A stretch of DNA of 64,000 bases from Brevibacterium casei CIP 102111. GTDB lineage: Bacteria; Actinomycetota; Actinomycetes; Actinomycetales; Brevibacteriaceae. The notes below the pieces were generated by a model. The model was not told the DNA's origin, did not search any database, and saw only the letters and a list, made by a program, of their open reading frames with translations. Made by a program: the position numbers and the translations under genes. Shown here in pieces: positions 7,852 through 16,680 of this stretch (positions are counted from its first letter, which is position 1; each line of letters starts with the position of its first letter). Location of the stretch: positions 310,001 through 374,000 of the forward strand of contig NZ_FXZC01000004.1 in the NCBI RefSeq assembly GCF_900169275.1, in the 5' to 3' direction.

Positions 7852-9711
7852 ATGCGCCTGTTCTCCCATGCCGTCGTGCGTTCATTCGCGCCCGACGACG
7901 ACCCCTCCGCGACCCCGCCCGACGCGATCCTCGTCGACGGGGAGACGATCGTCGCCGTAGGCACCCGCGATGACCTCCTCGACATCGCCGCCGCGCAGAC
8001 GTCGTCGACGGCGGCGCTCGCCTCGGCGGGCGGGGTCGGGGCGACCGCGGTCATCCCGGGAGCCGCCGTCGAGGAGATCGACTGCGGGGGCCGGGTCATC
8101 CTCCCCGGCCTCATCGACGCCCACATGCATTCGGTCGCGTACGCGGATTCGCTGACGAACCTCGATCTCTCCGGTTCCCGCTCCCTCGCCGAGGCGGTCG
8201 CCGCCATCCGCGAACGTGCCCAGACGCTGCCGGTGGGCAGCTGGGTCGTCGGCGCCGGCTGGGACCTCAACCGCTGGGACGACCCGCGCTACCCCGACCG
8301 GCAGCTGCTCGACCGCGAGGTCCCCGACCACCCGGTCGCGATGTGGTCGATCGACCTGCACACGGTGTGGGCGAACGGCAGCGCGCTCGAGATCGCCGGC
8401 ATCGACGACGACGCCCCTGACCCGTCCGGCGGTGAGATCGTCCGCGGACCCGACGGCGTGGCCACTGGTCTGATCAGGGAGGATGCCGCGGATCTGCTCA
8501 TGCGCTACATCCCGGAACCGACGCGGGAGGAGCAGGCCGAACGGCTCGAGGCGACCCAGCGGCTCTTCCTCTCGCTCGGACTCACCGGCATCCACGACTT
8601 CGACGGAATCGCCTCGACGCTGGGGTGGAACGATCTGCGGGAGGCCGGTCGGCAGGATCTGCGGGTGACGAAGTTCCTCCGCCAGCCCGAGGTGCCGTGG
8701 GCGATCGAGACCGGGTGGGTGACCGGCGGCGGGGACGACTGGCTGCAACGCGGTGGGGTCAAGCTCTTCGCCGACGGTGCGCTCGGCTCGCACACGAGCC
8801 ACATGTCCTCGCCCTATCCCGAACCGGAGCCGGCGGGCGTCGGCGTCCACGGGGCCGAGGTGCGCGAGGCCGCGGCCGAGGCGTCGGTCGGAACCGAAGA
8901 CGGCGGCCCTGCGCTGCCGGTTGCCGAGTCCCACCTCAACTACGGGATAGCACAGATGAGCGAGGACGAGCTCTTCGAGCAGGCGCGGATCGCGACCGAG
9001 GTGGGTATCTCCGTGGCGATCCACGCGATCGGCGACCAGGCCAACCACCACGTGCTCAACGTCTTCGAGCGGCTGCGGCCGATCACTCTCGCCGTCGAGG
9101 AGAAGACCGGGCGGCGTCTGCGCCACCGCATCGAGCACGCCCAGTTCATCCAGCCCGAGGACGTTGCGCGCTTCGCCGAACTCGACGTCACCGCCTCGAT
9201 GCAGCCGCGGCACTGCATCTCCGACCTCCATCTCCTCCACCTCGTCGACGAGTCCGCTCAGCTCGCCGCGTACGCGTGGCCGGATCTCGTGCACTCGGGT
9301 GCGCAGGTGATCTTCGGCTCGGACGGGCCGGTCGAGCATGCGAACCCGTTCGCGGCGATCTACGCGGCGATGACGAGGGCCGACATCTCCGGGGATGCGA
9401 GCACGAGCTTCCAGCCGTGGCGTCGGCTCTCGGCGGTCGAGGCGCTGCGACTGCACACGCACGCCCCTTCGGTGGCCGCCGGTCTCGGTGATCGACGCGG
9501 GTATCTGGCGCCGGGCATGGACGCGGACTTCATCGTCGTCGACGTCGACCCGTTCGTCGCTAAGGGCCTCATCGACGATGAGGCGGAGGCCGGGCCGGAG
9601 GGTCTGCTCGGCTACGAGTCCGAGGAGGCGCTCTTCGCCCACGCCGAGGCGATCCGCGAGGCGCGGGTGTTCCTCACGGTCGTCGGCGGCGAGATCAAGC
9701 ACTCGGTGTAG
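7852..9711 (+). CDS. Amidohydrolase family protein, YtcJ/AmiD type
   Basis: A 619-residue cytosolic metal-dependent hydrolase of the amidohydrolase-3 group. The first metal motif LIDAHMHS gives H91 and H93; later landmarks are GGVKLFADGALGSH, VAIHAIGDQANHH, RHRIEHAQF and FGSDGPVEHANPF, matching the YtcJ-type N-formimidoyl/urea-bond hydrolase layout. The beta-sandwich is split between the N-terminus (1-88) and a C-terminal part (from about 550). Two low-complexity stretches (about 47-75 and 325-355) lengthen it beyond the usual 530-550. It appears monocistronic and leaderless, divergent from the CPBP gene. Confidence 0.85.
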   Translation: MRLFSHAVVRSFAPDDDPSATPPDAILVDGETIVAVGTRDDLLDIAAAQTSSTAALASAGGVGATAVIPGAAVEEIDCGGRVILPGLIDAHMHSVAYADSLTNLDLSGSRSLAEAVAAIRERAQTLPVGSWVVGAGWDLNRWDDPRYPDRQLLDREVPDHPVAMWSIDLHTVWANGSALEIAGIDDDAPDPSGGEIVRGPDGVATGLIREDAADLLMRYIPEPTREEQAERLEATQRLFLSLGLTGIHDFDGIASTLGWNDLREAGRQDLRVTKFLRQPEVPWAIETGWVTGGGDDWLQRGGVKLFADGALGSHTSHMSSPYPEPEPAGVGVHGAEVREAAAEASVGTEDGGPALPVAESHLNYGIAQMSEDELFEQARIATEVGISVAIHAIGDQANHHVLNVFERLRPITLAVEEKTGRRLRHRIEHAQFIQPEDVARFAELDVTASMQPRHCISDLHLLHLVDESAQLAAYAWPDLVHSGAQVIFGSDGPVEHANPFAAIYAAMTRADISGDASTSFQPWRRLSAVEALRLHTHAPSVAAGLGDRRGYLAPGMDADFIVVDVDPFVAKGLIDDEAEAGPEGLLGYESEEALFAHAEAIREARVFLTVVGGEIKHSV

Positions 9712-9764
9712 TGGCGGGAGGCGATGTCCTGTTCGTTGCTCGGGCAGGCAGCCCGTCTGACTGC

Positions 9765-9880
9765 CGCAACGAGTCACATTCCGCCCGACCGATCGGTTTC
9801 CGACACCTGCCGGCCGCGACGAGTCACATTCCGCCCGATCAGTCGGAAAAAGAACCGACTGATCGGGCGGAAAGTGACTC
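9765..9880. repeat. Palindromic repeat element, family P2 (two and a half copies)
   Basis: GAGTCACATTCCGCCCGATC at 9821-9840 continues to 9846 as a 26-bp arm, matched by an inverted arm at 9855-9880 with one mismatch and an 8-nt loop. A diverged direct copy of the left arm lies at 9765-9796. The right arm plus flank (9852-9884) recurs almost base for base at 34695-34727. It separates the convergent amidohydrolase and DUF1990 genes; the rest of 9712-10006 shows no gene. Confidence 0.8.
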
Positions 9881-10006
9881 AGACGCAGGCGTTTCGTCGA
9901 CCTCGACGCGACATCGCAAGGCAGTGAGCACAGCGGGATCGCGATCGGTGGAGGTCTCAGTAGCTGCCACGCGACGGAACTCGTCCAGTGCGAACCCTGG
10001 TAACGC

Positions 10007-10492
10007 TCAGTCCCCGTGCTGCGCGAGCAGGCGTTCGAGACCGGCAGCGTAGCGGGCGGCCATCATCTTCTGCGCCGCAACGGACAGGGGAGCGGCCGCT
10101 TTGAGCAGGGGATGTCCCGGCAGCGAGCGAGAGGTGATCGAGACGACGAGCCGATCGTCATCGTCGATGGAGACGAGGAACGTCTGCACGCCCGACTCCA
10201 GATGCCCAGGCCGCGTGCGGTAGACGAAGCCCGCCTGCCGTTCGGTGTCGATGACATCGACGACGATGCACGAACCGACCGGGATGACGAGGTCCTCACC
10301 GCGCTGCCGCAGCGGCGGAGCCGGCCACCGCGGATTGAGCCAGAGGTCGACGACCATTCCCGGCCGCACCCGACGCTGCGGGCGGGCGATGACGCCGGCG
10401 CCCTCCTGCAACTGCCACGTGAGAATCGCTTCGCTGGCCAGCGGGAACAGCTCGGCCGGCCCGATGTCGCGGACGTGCTCGAGGTGGTTCAT
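10007..10492 (-). CDS. DUF1990 (UPF0548) family protein
   Basis: A 161-residue cytosolic protein with the DUF1990 pattern: EAILTWQLQEGAGV near residue 27, VIDTERQAGFVYRTRPGHLESG around 78-100, and a C-terminal MMAARYAAGLERLL helix. The fold is thought to be a small ligand-binding barrel; no biochemical role is established. Its ATG overlaps the stop of the TetR gene by four bases (ATGA), so the pair is translationally coupled. This links it to regulation of the divergent acyl-CoA operon rather than to a separate pathway. Confidence 0.75.
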   Translation of the reverse strand: MNHLEHVRDIGPAELFPLASEAILTWQLQEGAGVIARPQRRVRPGMVVDLWLNPRWPAPPLRQRGEDLVIPVGSCIVVDVIDTERQAGFVYRTRPGHLESGVQTFLVSIDDDDRLVVSITSRSLPGHPLLKAAAPLSVAAQKMMAARYAAGLERLLAQHGD

Positions 10493-11136
10493 TGCGATCC
10501 CTTCGAAGCAGTGCGCGGCCAGGTGCCGCCGCCGGCAGAACCGGCACCCTGTCCGGCGGCGTGACGGCAGATCTCGCCATACCGTGACGCAACGCCTTCG
10601 GGATCGAGCTCACCGTCGGGCCGATACCACTGCGCCACTCCCGTGCAGATCGTCGTGATCGCTCGCGCGGCGTCCCGCGGGTACGGCGTTGAGAACACGT
10701 CGGCGTCGACGCATGCGACGACGCAGTCATCGAGAAGCATCTGCTGCCGGTCCCGGGCCGCGATGTGCGAGTCGCGTGCCTCTGTGGGGAGGCTGCGGAT
10801 CTCGCTGAACGCGATGAAGGCGATGTCGGCCTGGTGCGCGTGGAAGAGGAGGAGGCACTCGACGAGGCGGTCGAACCGCGGCAGCGGCTCCTGCGGGCCG
10901 TCCGCGAGCGCCGCGGTGCTCCGCTCCCAGAGATCGGCCATGGCCAACCGGTCGATCTCGGTGAGGATCGCCTGCTTCGACGCGAAGTGGTGGTAGAGGC
11001 CGGGAACCGAGAGTCCGGCCGCCTGGGCGACCTGGCGGATCGACGTGCCGTGGAACCCGCCGCGGACGAAGCAGTCGAGAGCAGCCCGCAGCAGCGGGGG
11101 GAGGAGGGGAGTGTCGTACGTTCTCCACGGTGCCAC
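10489..11136 (-). CDS. TetR-family transcriptional regulator
   Basis: A 215-residue repressor. Residues 31-52 (GTSIRQVAQAAGLSVPGLYHHF) form the TetR helix-turn-helix, followed by a helical ligand domain. The GTG at 11136 is chosen because AAGGA sits 7 nt upstream; the open frame continues to 11424 but the extra residues are repeat-derived. The gene is divergent from an acyl-CoA ligase operon whose upstream region carries a perfect 8-2-8 palindrome, the likely target. By analogy with FadR/PaaR-like TetR proteins, an acyl-CoA product may be the inducer; this is inference. Confidence 0.85.
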   Translation of the reverse strand: MAPWRTYDTPLLPPLLRAALDCFVRGGFHGTSIRQVAQAAGLSVPGLYHHFASKQAILTEIDRLAMADLWERSTAALADGPQEPLPRFDRLVECLLLFHAHQADIAFIAFSEIRSLPTEARDSHIAARDRQQMLLDDCVVACVDADVFSTPYPRDAARAITTICTGVAQWYRPDGELDPEGVASRYGEICRHAAGQGAGSAGGGTWPRTASKGSQ

Positions 11137-11246
11137 GGCGTCATCCTTGTCTCGTGCCGGCAGGGGGATTCCGCCGACGGGCGTGCTTGGGCAGTCGCCG
11201 AAGTCCGACCCGAACGCTGCCCCGGGTACCAATCTAGTGTGCTGAG

Positions 11247-11322
11247 GCCGTGTTCCGTCCGAAGTCCCGGAGCCGAGTTCCGTCCGATTTCCCGGGGCCG
11301 AGTTTCGTGTGGGCGCCCGGAG
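11247..11322. repeat. Three 25-bp direct repeats
   Basis: Three tandem units of about 25 bp begin at 11247, 11272 and 11298, each built on GCCGAGTTCCGTCCGATTTC followed by CCCGG; the third is the most diverged. They sit in the 421-bp gap between the TetR gene and the acyl-CoA ligase gene. Confidence 0.7.
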
Positions 11323-11374
11323 AGGACTCACCCGGAGAGAATTCACTGCTGCCTGCAGCCGCGGCTCACGCGAC

Positions 11375-11443
11375 GACGTGCGCCAAACCCTAAGACGTGT
11401 GCCACACCCTGCCACGAGCCCCAAACCCTGCGACGAGTACCAG
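11375..11443. repeat. 19-bp tandem repeats, three and a half units
   Basis: GACGTGCGCCAAACCCTAA (11375-11393), GACGTGTGCCACACCCTGC (11394-11412) and CACGAGCCCCAAACCCTGC (11413-11431), then a partial unit to 11443. The period is exactly 19 bp, so the copies are offset on the helix face. They lie 46 bp before the TetR-type palindrome. Confidence 0.7.
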
Positions 11444-11488
11444 TCGTGCCCTTGTGCCTCTCGAGGATGTGACCTAAGCTACATGAAA

Positions 11489-11506
11489 ACCGAGCGAGCG
11501 CTCGGT
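11489..11506 (+). promoter_or_regulatory. TetR-type operator palindrome
   Basis: ACCGAGCG-AG-CGCTCGGT is a perfect 8-2-8 inverted repeat. A -10-like TAAGCT lies at 11475-11480, so a bound repressor would cover the start site of the acyl-CoA ligase operon. Half-sites of this ACCG...CGGT type are common for TetR regulators of acyl-CoA metabolism. Confidence 0.7.
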
Positions 11507-11557
11507 CGGGCGCAGCGGCGATGTGCCGAGGTGCCCGAGACAACGGAGTGGACAACG

Positions 11558-13414
11558 ATGACGACGGACCAGCCGATGACGGCAACTGCACCCGTGTGGA
11601 CGGCGCTCTACCCCGAGACGGTCGATCCGCAGACCGATCTGCCGTGGGACTCGGTCGCCCACGCCTGGCACGACCGGGTCGCCGCACACCCGGAGGCCAC
11701 AGCGATCCTCTACCGCGGCCGACGCCTGACCGTGGGCGAAGTCGACCGCGACGCCGAGGCGCTCGCCACCGGCTTCCTCGACCACGGACTCGACCGGGGC
11801 GGGATCGTGGGCATCTGCCTCCAGAACGTCCCCCAGTTCGCCGTCGCCCTCCTCGCGGCGTGGAAGATCGGCGCCGTCCCGCTCGTCCTCAACCCCATGT
11901 ACCGCGGCCGCGAGCTCCGCGCCCTCATCGACGACTCCCGTGCCCTCGGGTTCATCTGCGATGCCTCCGACGCCGAGGCGGTCGCCCAGTCCCTGTCCGG
12001 GAGCTCGGTGTCGTGGATCATCACGACGACCGACGACGAGTACGCCGCTGCATGCCCTGACCCCGGCGGCGAGGCGGCGGGCCCCGGCGGCGAGGCGGTC
12101 GACGCCGTCTCGTCCGACTCCCCGTCGGCACGGACGACCCGAACGCCTCACTGGACCGAGATCCCCACGACCGGGTGGGCCGAGGTGCTCGGGACTCGTC
12201 GTCCCACCTCGGCGAGGGATGCTGAACTCCGCGACGACCTGCTCCCCGGCCTCGACGATCCGGCGCTGCTCACCTACACTTCGGGGACGACGGGACCGGC
12301 GAAGGGTGCGGTCGCCACGCACTGGAATCTGCTCAGCGTCGCGCAGACCTGCGGACAGTGGTTCGGTCTGGGCAGCGGTGATGTCATGCTCGCCGTCGCC
12401 CCGCTCTTCCACATCACCGGCGCCGTCGCGTGTGCGACGACCTCGCTCATCCATCCGATCGTCCTCGACTTCGTCGGACGCCCCGATGCGGAGAAGATCG
12501 TCACCGCAATCCGCGAGGACGGTGTGACCGTGACGATCGGGTCGATCACGGTCTTCAACGCCCTCCTCGAACATCCGGGGGCCACCTCGGCGGACTTCGG
12601 AAGCATCCGCCTCCTCTACTCCGGTGGCGCACCGGTGCCCCCGGCGACGGTCGCGAAGTTCCGGGACCGCTTCGGCCACTACGTCCACAACATCTACGGG
12701 ATGACGGAGACGGCCTCGGCGGTCATCGGCGTGCCGGCGGGGATCGAGGCACCGGTCGACCAGGCGACCGACACGCTCGCGATCGGGGTGCCATTCCCCG
12801 GACTCGACGCGCGCATCGTCGACATCGCCACAGGTGAGGTCGTCACCGACGGGACCGCAGGGGAACTCCAGCTCCGCGGCCCGCAGGTCACTCCCGGTTA
12901 CCTCGGCCGTCCCGACGCGAACGAGCGCGCCTTCGATGACGGCTGGCTGCGCACCGGCGACGTCGGGGTCATGGACTCCGCGGGATGGATCTACCTCGTC
13001 GACCGGATCAAGGACCAGATCAACGTCTCCGGGTACAAGGTCTGGCCACGCGAAGTCGAGGACGCCCTCTACGAACACCCGGCCGTGCTCGAGGCGGCCG
13101 TCGTCGGCCAGCCCCACGACTACCGGGGCGAGACCGTCGTCGCCTACGTCTCCCTCCGCGCCGGACAGACCGTCAGCGCGCCGGACCTCATCGCCTTCGC
13201 CCGCGAACGCTTGGCCGCATACAAGTCCCCGCGTATCGTCCACATCATCGCCGACCTCCCGAAGACCCACACCGGCAAGATCCAACGGCGACTGCTGCGG
13301 GACCAGAGACCGCCGACCGCGCCGGACGCAAACCGACCGGACGCGAACCCGCCGGAGGCGAACCCGCCCACCTCAGCCCCGACAGCCCCAGCCCCGACAG
13401 AGGAGACATCATGA
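11558..13414 (+). CDS. AMP-forming acyl-CoA synthetase / acid-CoA ligase
   Basis: A 618-residue ANL-superfamily enzyme that adenylates a carboxylic acid and transfers it to CoA. The P-loop YTSGTTGPAKG is at 240-250, YGMTETAS follows, then GWLRTGDVG, and the C-terminal lysine motif LPKTHTGK. It is longer than the usual 510-550 because of a Gly/Ala/Ser-rich insertion (about 166-195) and a Pro/Asn/Glu-repetitive tail after the catalytic lysine. The start at 11558 follows GGAG and gives the expected N-terminus; the frame upstream is repeat sequence. It is first in a four-gene operon; which acid it activates is unknown (medium-chain or aromatic are both possible). Confidence 0.85.
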   Translation: MTTDQPMTATAPVWTALYPETVDPQTDLPWDSVAHAWHDRVAAHPEATAILYRGRRLTVGEVDRDAEALATGFLDHGLDRGGIVGICLQNVPQFAVALLAAWKIGAVPLVLNPMYRGRELRALIDDSRALGFICDASDAEAVAQSLSGSSVSWIITTTDDEYAAACPDPGGEAAGPGGEAVDAVSSDSPSARTTRTPHWTEIPTTGWAEVLGTRRPTSARDAELRDDLLPGLDDPALLTYTSGTTGPAKGAVATHWNLLSVAQTCGQWFGLGSGDVMLAVAPLFHITGAVACATTSLIHPIVLDFVGRPDAEKIVTAIREDGVTVTIGSITVFNALLEHPGATSADFGSIRLLYSGGAPVPPATVAKFRDRFGHYVHNIYGMTETASAVIGVPAGIEAPVDQATDTLAIGVPFPGLDARIVDIATGEVVTDGTAGELQLRGPQVTPGYLGRPDANERAFDDGWLRTGDVGVMDSAGWIYLVDRIKDQINVSGYKVWPREVEDALYEHPAVLEAAVVGQPHDYRGETVVAYVSLRAGQTVSAPDLIAFARERLAAYKSPRIVHIIADLPKTHTGKIQRRLLRDQRPPTAPDANRPDANPPEANPPTSAPTAPAPTEETS

Positions 13415-14190
13415 GTGCACCCATCACCGGTCGCAGGTTCGAGGGGCAGGTCGCCCTCGTCACCGGAGCCAGCCGCGGCATCGGGCTCGGCATCGCCGAG
13501 CGCCTCGCCGCCGAGGGGGCGAGCGTCGTCCTCACCGCACGCAGACCCGACCCCCTCGCCGAGGCGGTCACCTCCTTCCCCGCGGGTACCGCCCTCGGCA
13601 TCGCCGGAAAGTCCGATGACCCCGCGCACCGAGCCGAAGTCTTCGACACCATCGCCGAGCGGTTCGGCCGCCTCGACGTCCTCATCACCAACGTCGGGAT
13701 CAACCCCGTCTACGGCCCGACGATCGACATCGACCTCGACGCCGCACGGAAGATCCTCGACGTCAACGTCATCGGCACGCTCGCGTGGGTGCAGGGCGCC
13801 GTCGGACACGCCGGCCTGCACTTCCGCGAGAACCGTGGCCGGATCGTCTCAGTCTCCTCGGTCGCCGGGGAGGTGCCGAGCCCAGGCATCGGCTTCTACG
13901 GCGTCTCGAAGGCCGCGGTCTCGCACCTCACGCGCACGCTCGCCGTCGAACTCGGACCCGACATCAGGGTCAACGCCGTCGCGCCCGCCGTCGTCAAAAC
14001 GCAGTTCGCGACCGCTCTCTACGAAGGCCGGGAGGACGAGGTCGCCCAGGCCTACCCGGTGGGCCGCCTCGGCACCCCTGAGGACATCGGGGCTGCCGTC
14101 GCCTACCTCGCCTCGGCCGACGCCGACTGGATCACCGCCCAGGTGCTCACCGCCGACGGGGGACTCATCACGGCAGGAGGCACGGCATGA
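13411..14190 (+). CDS. Short-chain dehydrogenase/reductase
   Basis: A 259-residue classical SDR: nucleotide motif TGASRGIG (18-25), a TNVG variant of the NNAG motif (93-96), catalytic S149/S150, Y163 and K167 (YGVSK). The NAD(H)/NADP(H) preference is not clear. In this operon it probably oxidises a 3-hydroxyacyl-CoA or related alcohol formed after the dehydrogenase step. It starts within an ATGA overlap with the ligase stop and has AGGAGA as SD. Confidence 0.87.
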   Translation: MSAPITGRRFEGQVALVTGASRGIGLGIAERLAAEGASVVLTARRPDPLAEAVTSFPAGTALGIAGKSDDPAHRAEVFDTIAERFGRLDVLITNVGINPVYGPTIDIDLDAARKILDVNVIGTLAWVQGAVGHAGLHFRENRGRIVSVSSVAGEVPSPGIGFYGVSKAAVSHLTRTLAVELGPDIRVNAVAPAVVKTQFATALYEGREDEVAQAYPVGRLGTPEDIGAAVAYLASADADWITAQVLTADGGLITAGGTA

Positions 14191-15500
14191 GCGCGCTGCC
14201 GCCCGAGGTCGAGGACATCCGGCAGCGGACCCGGACCTTCATCCGCGAGGTCGTCGTCCCGTCCGAGCCGAGGCCGGGAGCGACACTCGACGAGGCGGTC
14301 CTCGCCGACCTGCAGGCCAGAGCGAAGACCGCCGGCGTCTTCGCCCCGCACGTGCCCACGGAGTGGGGCGGCCTCGGGGTGCCCATCGAGCACTGGTCGC
14401 CGATCTTCCAGGAGGCGGGGTACTCGCCGATCGGGCCGGCGGTGCTGGGCTGCATGGCTCCCGACGAGGGCAACATGCACATGCTCGCCCGCATCGGCAC
14501 CGCAGCCCAGAAGGAGCGGTACCTGCGACCGCTCGCGGCCGGCGAGGTCCGGTCGAGCTTCGCGATGACCGAACCCCACCCCGGAGCCGGATCCGATCCG
14601 GCAGCTCTGTCGACCCGCGCCGTCCGCGACGGCGAGGACTGGGTGATCACCGGCGACAAGCGCTTCATCTCCGGGGCCGAGCTCTGCGACTTCTTCATCG
14701 TCATGGCCGCCACCGGTGACGGTGATCCGGAGGAGTCCGGCGCCGAGGCGGCCGGGAGTCCCGCTGACAACGGGAGTTCGGCTGGGGCCGGGAAGCGCCG
14801 CGGTCAGGAGGCGACGATGTTCCTCGTCGACCGCAGTGCCCCGGGCGTCGAGGTCGGACGGTCGATCCACACGGTCGACACGACGATCGCCGGCGGTCAC
14901 CCCTATGTCCGTTTCGAGGGCGTCCGCGTGCCCGAGTCTGCTGTGCTCGGCGAACCGGGCAAGGGGTTCGCCTACGCCCAGGTGCGACTCGCTCCCGCCC
15001 GCCTCACGCACTGCATGCGCTGGCTCGGTCTGGCCAGGCGGGCACTCGACATCGCCCTCGACCGGGCTGAGCACCGCTCCGTCTTCGGCGACGTCCTCGC
15101 CCGACAGGGACTCGCCCAGGAGCTCATCGCCGCCTCGGTCATCGACATCGAGACCTCTGATGCGATCATCGCGAAGACCTCCCTCGTCCTCGACGGCGAC
15201 CAACACGAGGCGAACTCGCTGTCGTCGATCGCGAAGGTCCACTGCTCGGAGGCCATCTATCGTGTCATCGATCGGGCCGTCCAGCTCACCGGCGGCGACG
15301 GGATCTCCGACGAGCTGCCGCTCATCCAGTACCTCAACGAAGTGCGGCCCTTCCGGATCTACGACGGATCGACCGAGACCCACAAGTTCGCGATCTCGCG
15401 CCGAGCGTCCTCGCGCCGCCGCAAGGAGGTCGCCGCCGGCGCCCCGCGCCTCGACGTCGTCGCCGGCCCGCGGACGGAAACCGAGGAGGACGCGCGATGA
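14187..15500 (+). CDS. Acyl-CoA dehydrogenase
   Basis: A 437-residue FAD enzyme of the acyl-CoA dehydrogenase family. AMTEPHPGAGSDPAAL marks the FAD/substrate region, MRWLGLARRALDIALDR the C-terminal helical domain, and IYDGSTETHKFAISRR the conserved end. Sequence and neighbours resemble ACAD10/ACAD11 and FadE-type partners that work with an APH-like kinase. A Gly/Ser/Ala/Glu-rich insertion of about 30 residues (around 190-220) interrupts the beta domain. It overlaps the SDR stop by four bases and the next gene likewise. Confidence 0.85.
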   Translation: MSALPPEVEDIRQRTRTFIREVVVPSEPRPGATLDEAVLADLQARAKTAGVFAPHVPTEWGGLGVPIEHWSPIFQEAGYSPIGPAVLGCMAPDEGNMHMLARIGTAAQKERYLRPLAAGEVRSSFAMTEPHPGAGSDPAALSTRAVRDGEDWVITGDKRFISGAELCDFFIVMAATGDGDPEESGAEAAGSPADNGSSAGAGKRRGQEATMFLVDRSAPGVEVGRSIHTVDTTIAGGHPYVRFEGVRVPESAVLGEPGKGFAYAQVRLAPARLTHCMRWLGLARRALDIALDRAEHRSVFGDVLARQGLAQELIAASVIDIETSDAIIAKTSLVLDGDQHEANSLSSIAKVHCSEAIYRVIDRAVQLTGGDGISDELPLIQYLNEVRPFRIYDGSTETHKFAISRRASSRRRKEVAAGAPRLDVVAGPRTETEEDAR

Positions 15501-16579
15501 CCGCCCAGCTCGTCGACGTCGTCGAGACCTCAGCCGAAGCCGCGGCCCTCGACATCCCGCCGCTGCTCGTCCTCGACGCGCTCGCGCGCCACCTCGACGA
15601 TCGCGGAATCGGCACCGGTCCCATCCGCTGGGAGCGGATCGGTGAGGGCCAGTCGAACGTCACCTACCGGATCCGCCGCGACGGCGCCGACGTCGTGCTC
15701 CGGCGCGGACCCCGACCGCCCCTTCCCCGGTCGACCCACGACATGGTCCGCGAGGCACGCATCCAGAACGTGCTGCGCGGCCAGGGAGTCGCGGTGCCGC
15801 AGATCATCGACGTCTGCGAGGACGAGACCGTCCTCGGCGTCCCCTTCTACCTCATGGACTTCGTGCCCGGAACCGTCGTCACCGACACTTTGCCGGAGAT
15901 CCTCGCCCCCGCCGAGGCGCGGCAGGCGTTCGGGGAGGAGCTCGTCGACCAGCTCGCCTCCCTCCACGACGTCGACACCACCGCTGCCGAGGTCGCCGCC
16001 CTCGGGCGCCCCGAGGGTTACCTCGAACGCCAGGTCGCGCTCTTCTCCACACTCTGGGAGAAGAACACCCGGCGTGCGCTGCCCGCGGTCGGCCGCCTCG
16101 GCGAGTGGCTCGAGGTCAACCGGCCGGAGACTCAGCGTCATTCCGTCGTCCACGGCGACTATCGGGCGGGGAACGCGATGCTCGCGCCGACCGCGCCGGT
16201 GCGGGTCACGGCGATCCTCGACTGGGAGATGTCGACGCTCGGGGATCCGCTCGCCGACCTCGGATACTTCCTCGCGACCTACACCGATGGGCGGCATCCG
16301 CGCACGGTCATGGACCTCACCCCGGTGACCTCCGGGCCGGGATTCCCCGATCGTGCCGAGCTCACCGCGCGCTACCGGGACCGGACGGGACTCGATCTGA
16401 CGAGTCTGCCCTGGTACCAGGCGCTGGCGCTGTGGAAGGCCGCGATCTTCTCCGAGGCGATCTACACCCGGTGGCTCGCCGGGGAGGCTCCCGCTGCAGG
16501 GGGTTTCACCGGGGCGCTCGAGCAGGGAGTGCCGGCCCTCCTCGACGTCGCAGGGGAGGTGGCGGCGACTCTCAAATAG
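15497..16579 (+). CDS. APH-like phosphotransferase of the ACAD10/11 type
   Basis: A 360-residue protein-kinase-like enzyme of the aminoglycoside phosphotransferase fold. The Brenner-type motif VVHGDYRAGN is at 217-226 and the metal motif DWEMSTLGDP at 242-251; an ATP-binding lysine region lies around 50-70. In mammals ACAD10/ACAD11 fuse such a kinase to an acyl-CoA dehydrogenase to phosphorylate 4-hydroxyacyl-CoAs before dehydration. Here the two are adjacent, overlapping genes, which supports degradation of hydroxy-acids. Antibiotic resistance is unlikely. Confidence 0.82.
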   Translation: MTAQLVDVVETSAEAAALDIPPLLVLDALARHLDDRGIGTGPIRWERIGEGQSNVTYRIRRDGADVVLRRGPRPPLPRSTHDMVREARIQNVLRGQGVAVPQIIDVCEDETVLGVPFYLMDFVPGTVVTDTLPEILAPAEARQAFGEELVDQLASLHDVDTTAAEVAALGRPEGYLERQVALFSTLWEKNTRRALPAVGRLGEWLEVNRPETQRHSVVHGDYRAGNAMLAPTAPVRVTAILDWEMSTLGDPLADLGYFLATYTDGRHPRTVMDLTPVTSGPGFPDRAELTARYRDRTGLDLTSLPWYQALALWKAAIFSEAIYTRWLAGEAPAAGGFTGALEQGVPALLDVAGEVAATLK

Positions 16580-16680
16580 GCGGCCGAGCCGCTGACGACC
16601 CGGCCGCCCTGCGCCTCTGGGGGCAACCGCCCCCGCCCCGCGGCCACGCGACCCCGGGGCGAGGTTCCCTCCTCGAGTGC

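Noticed and set aside
7666-7869. Extended N-terminus for the CPBP protease
   Set aside because: It would overlap the divergent amidohydrolase start and has no family resemblance; ATG 7665 has a better SD.
11375-11443. Possible CRISPR array
   Set aside because: The 19-bp units are directly adjacent with no spacers and are diverged; it is a tandem repeat.
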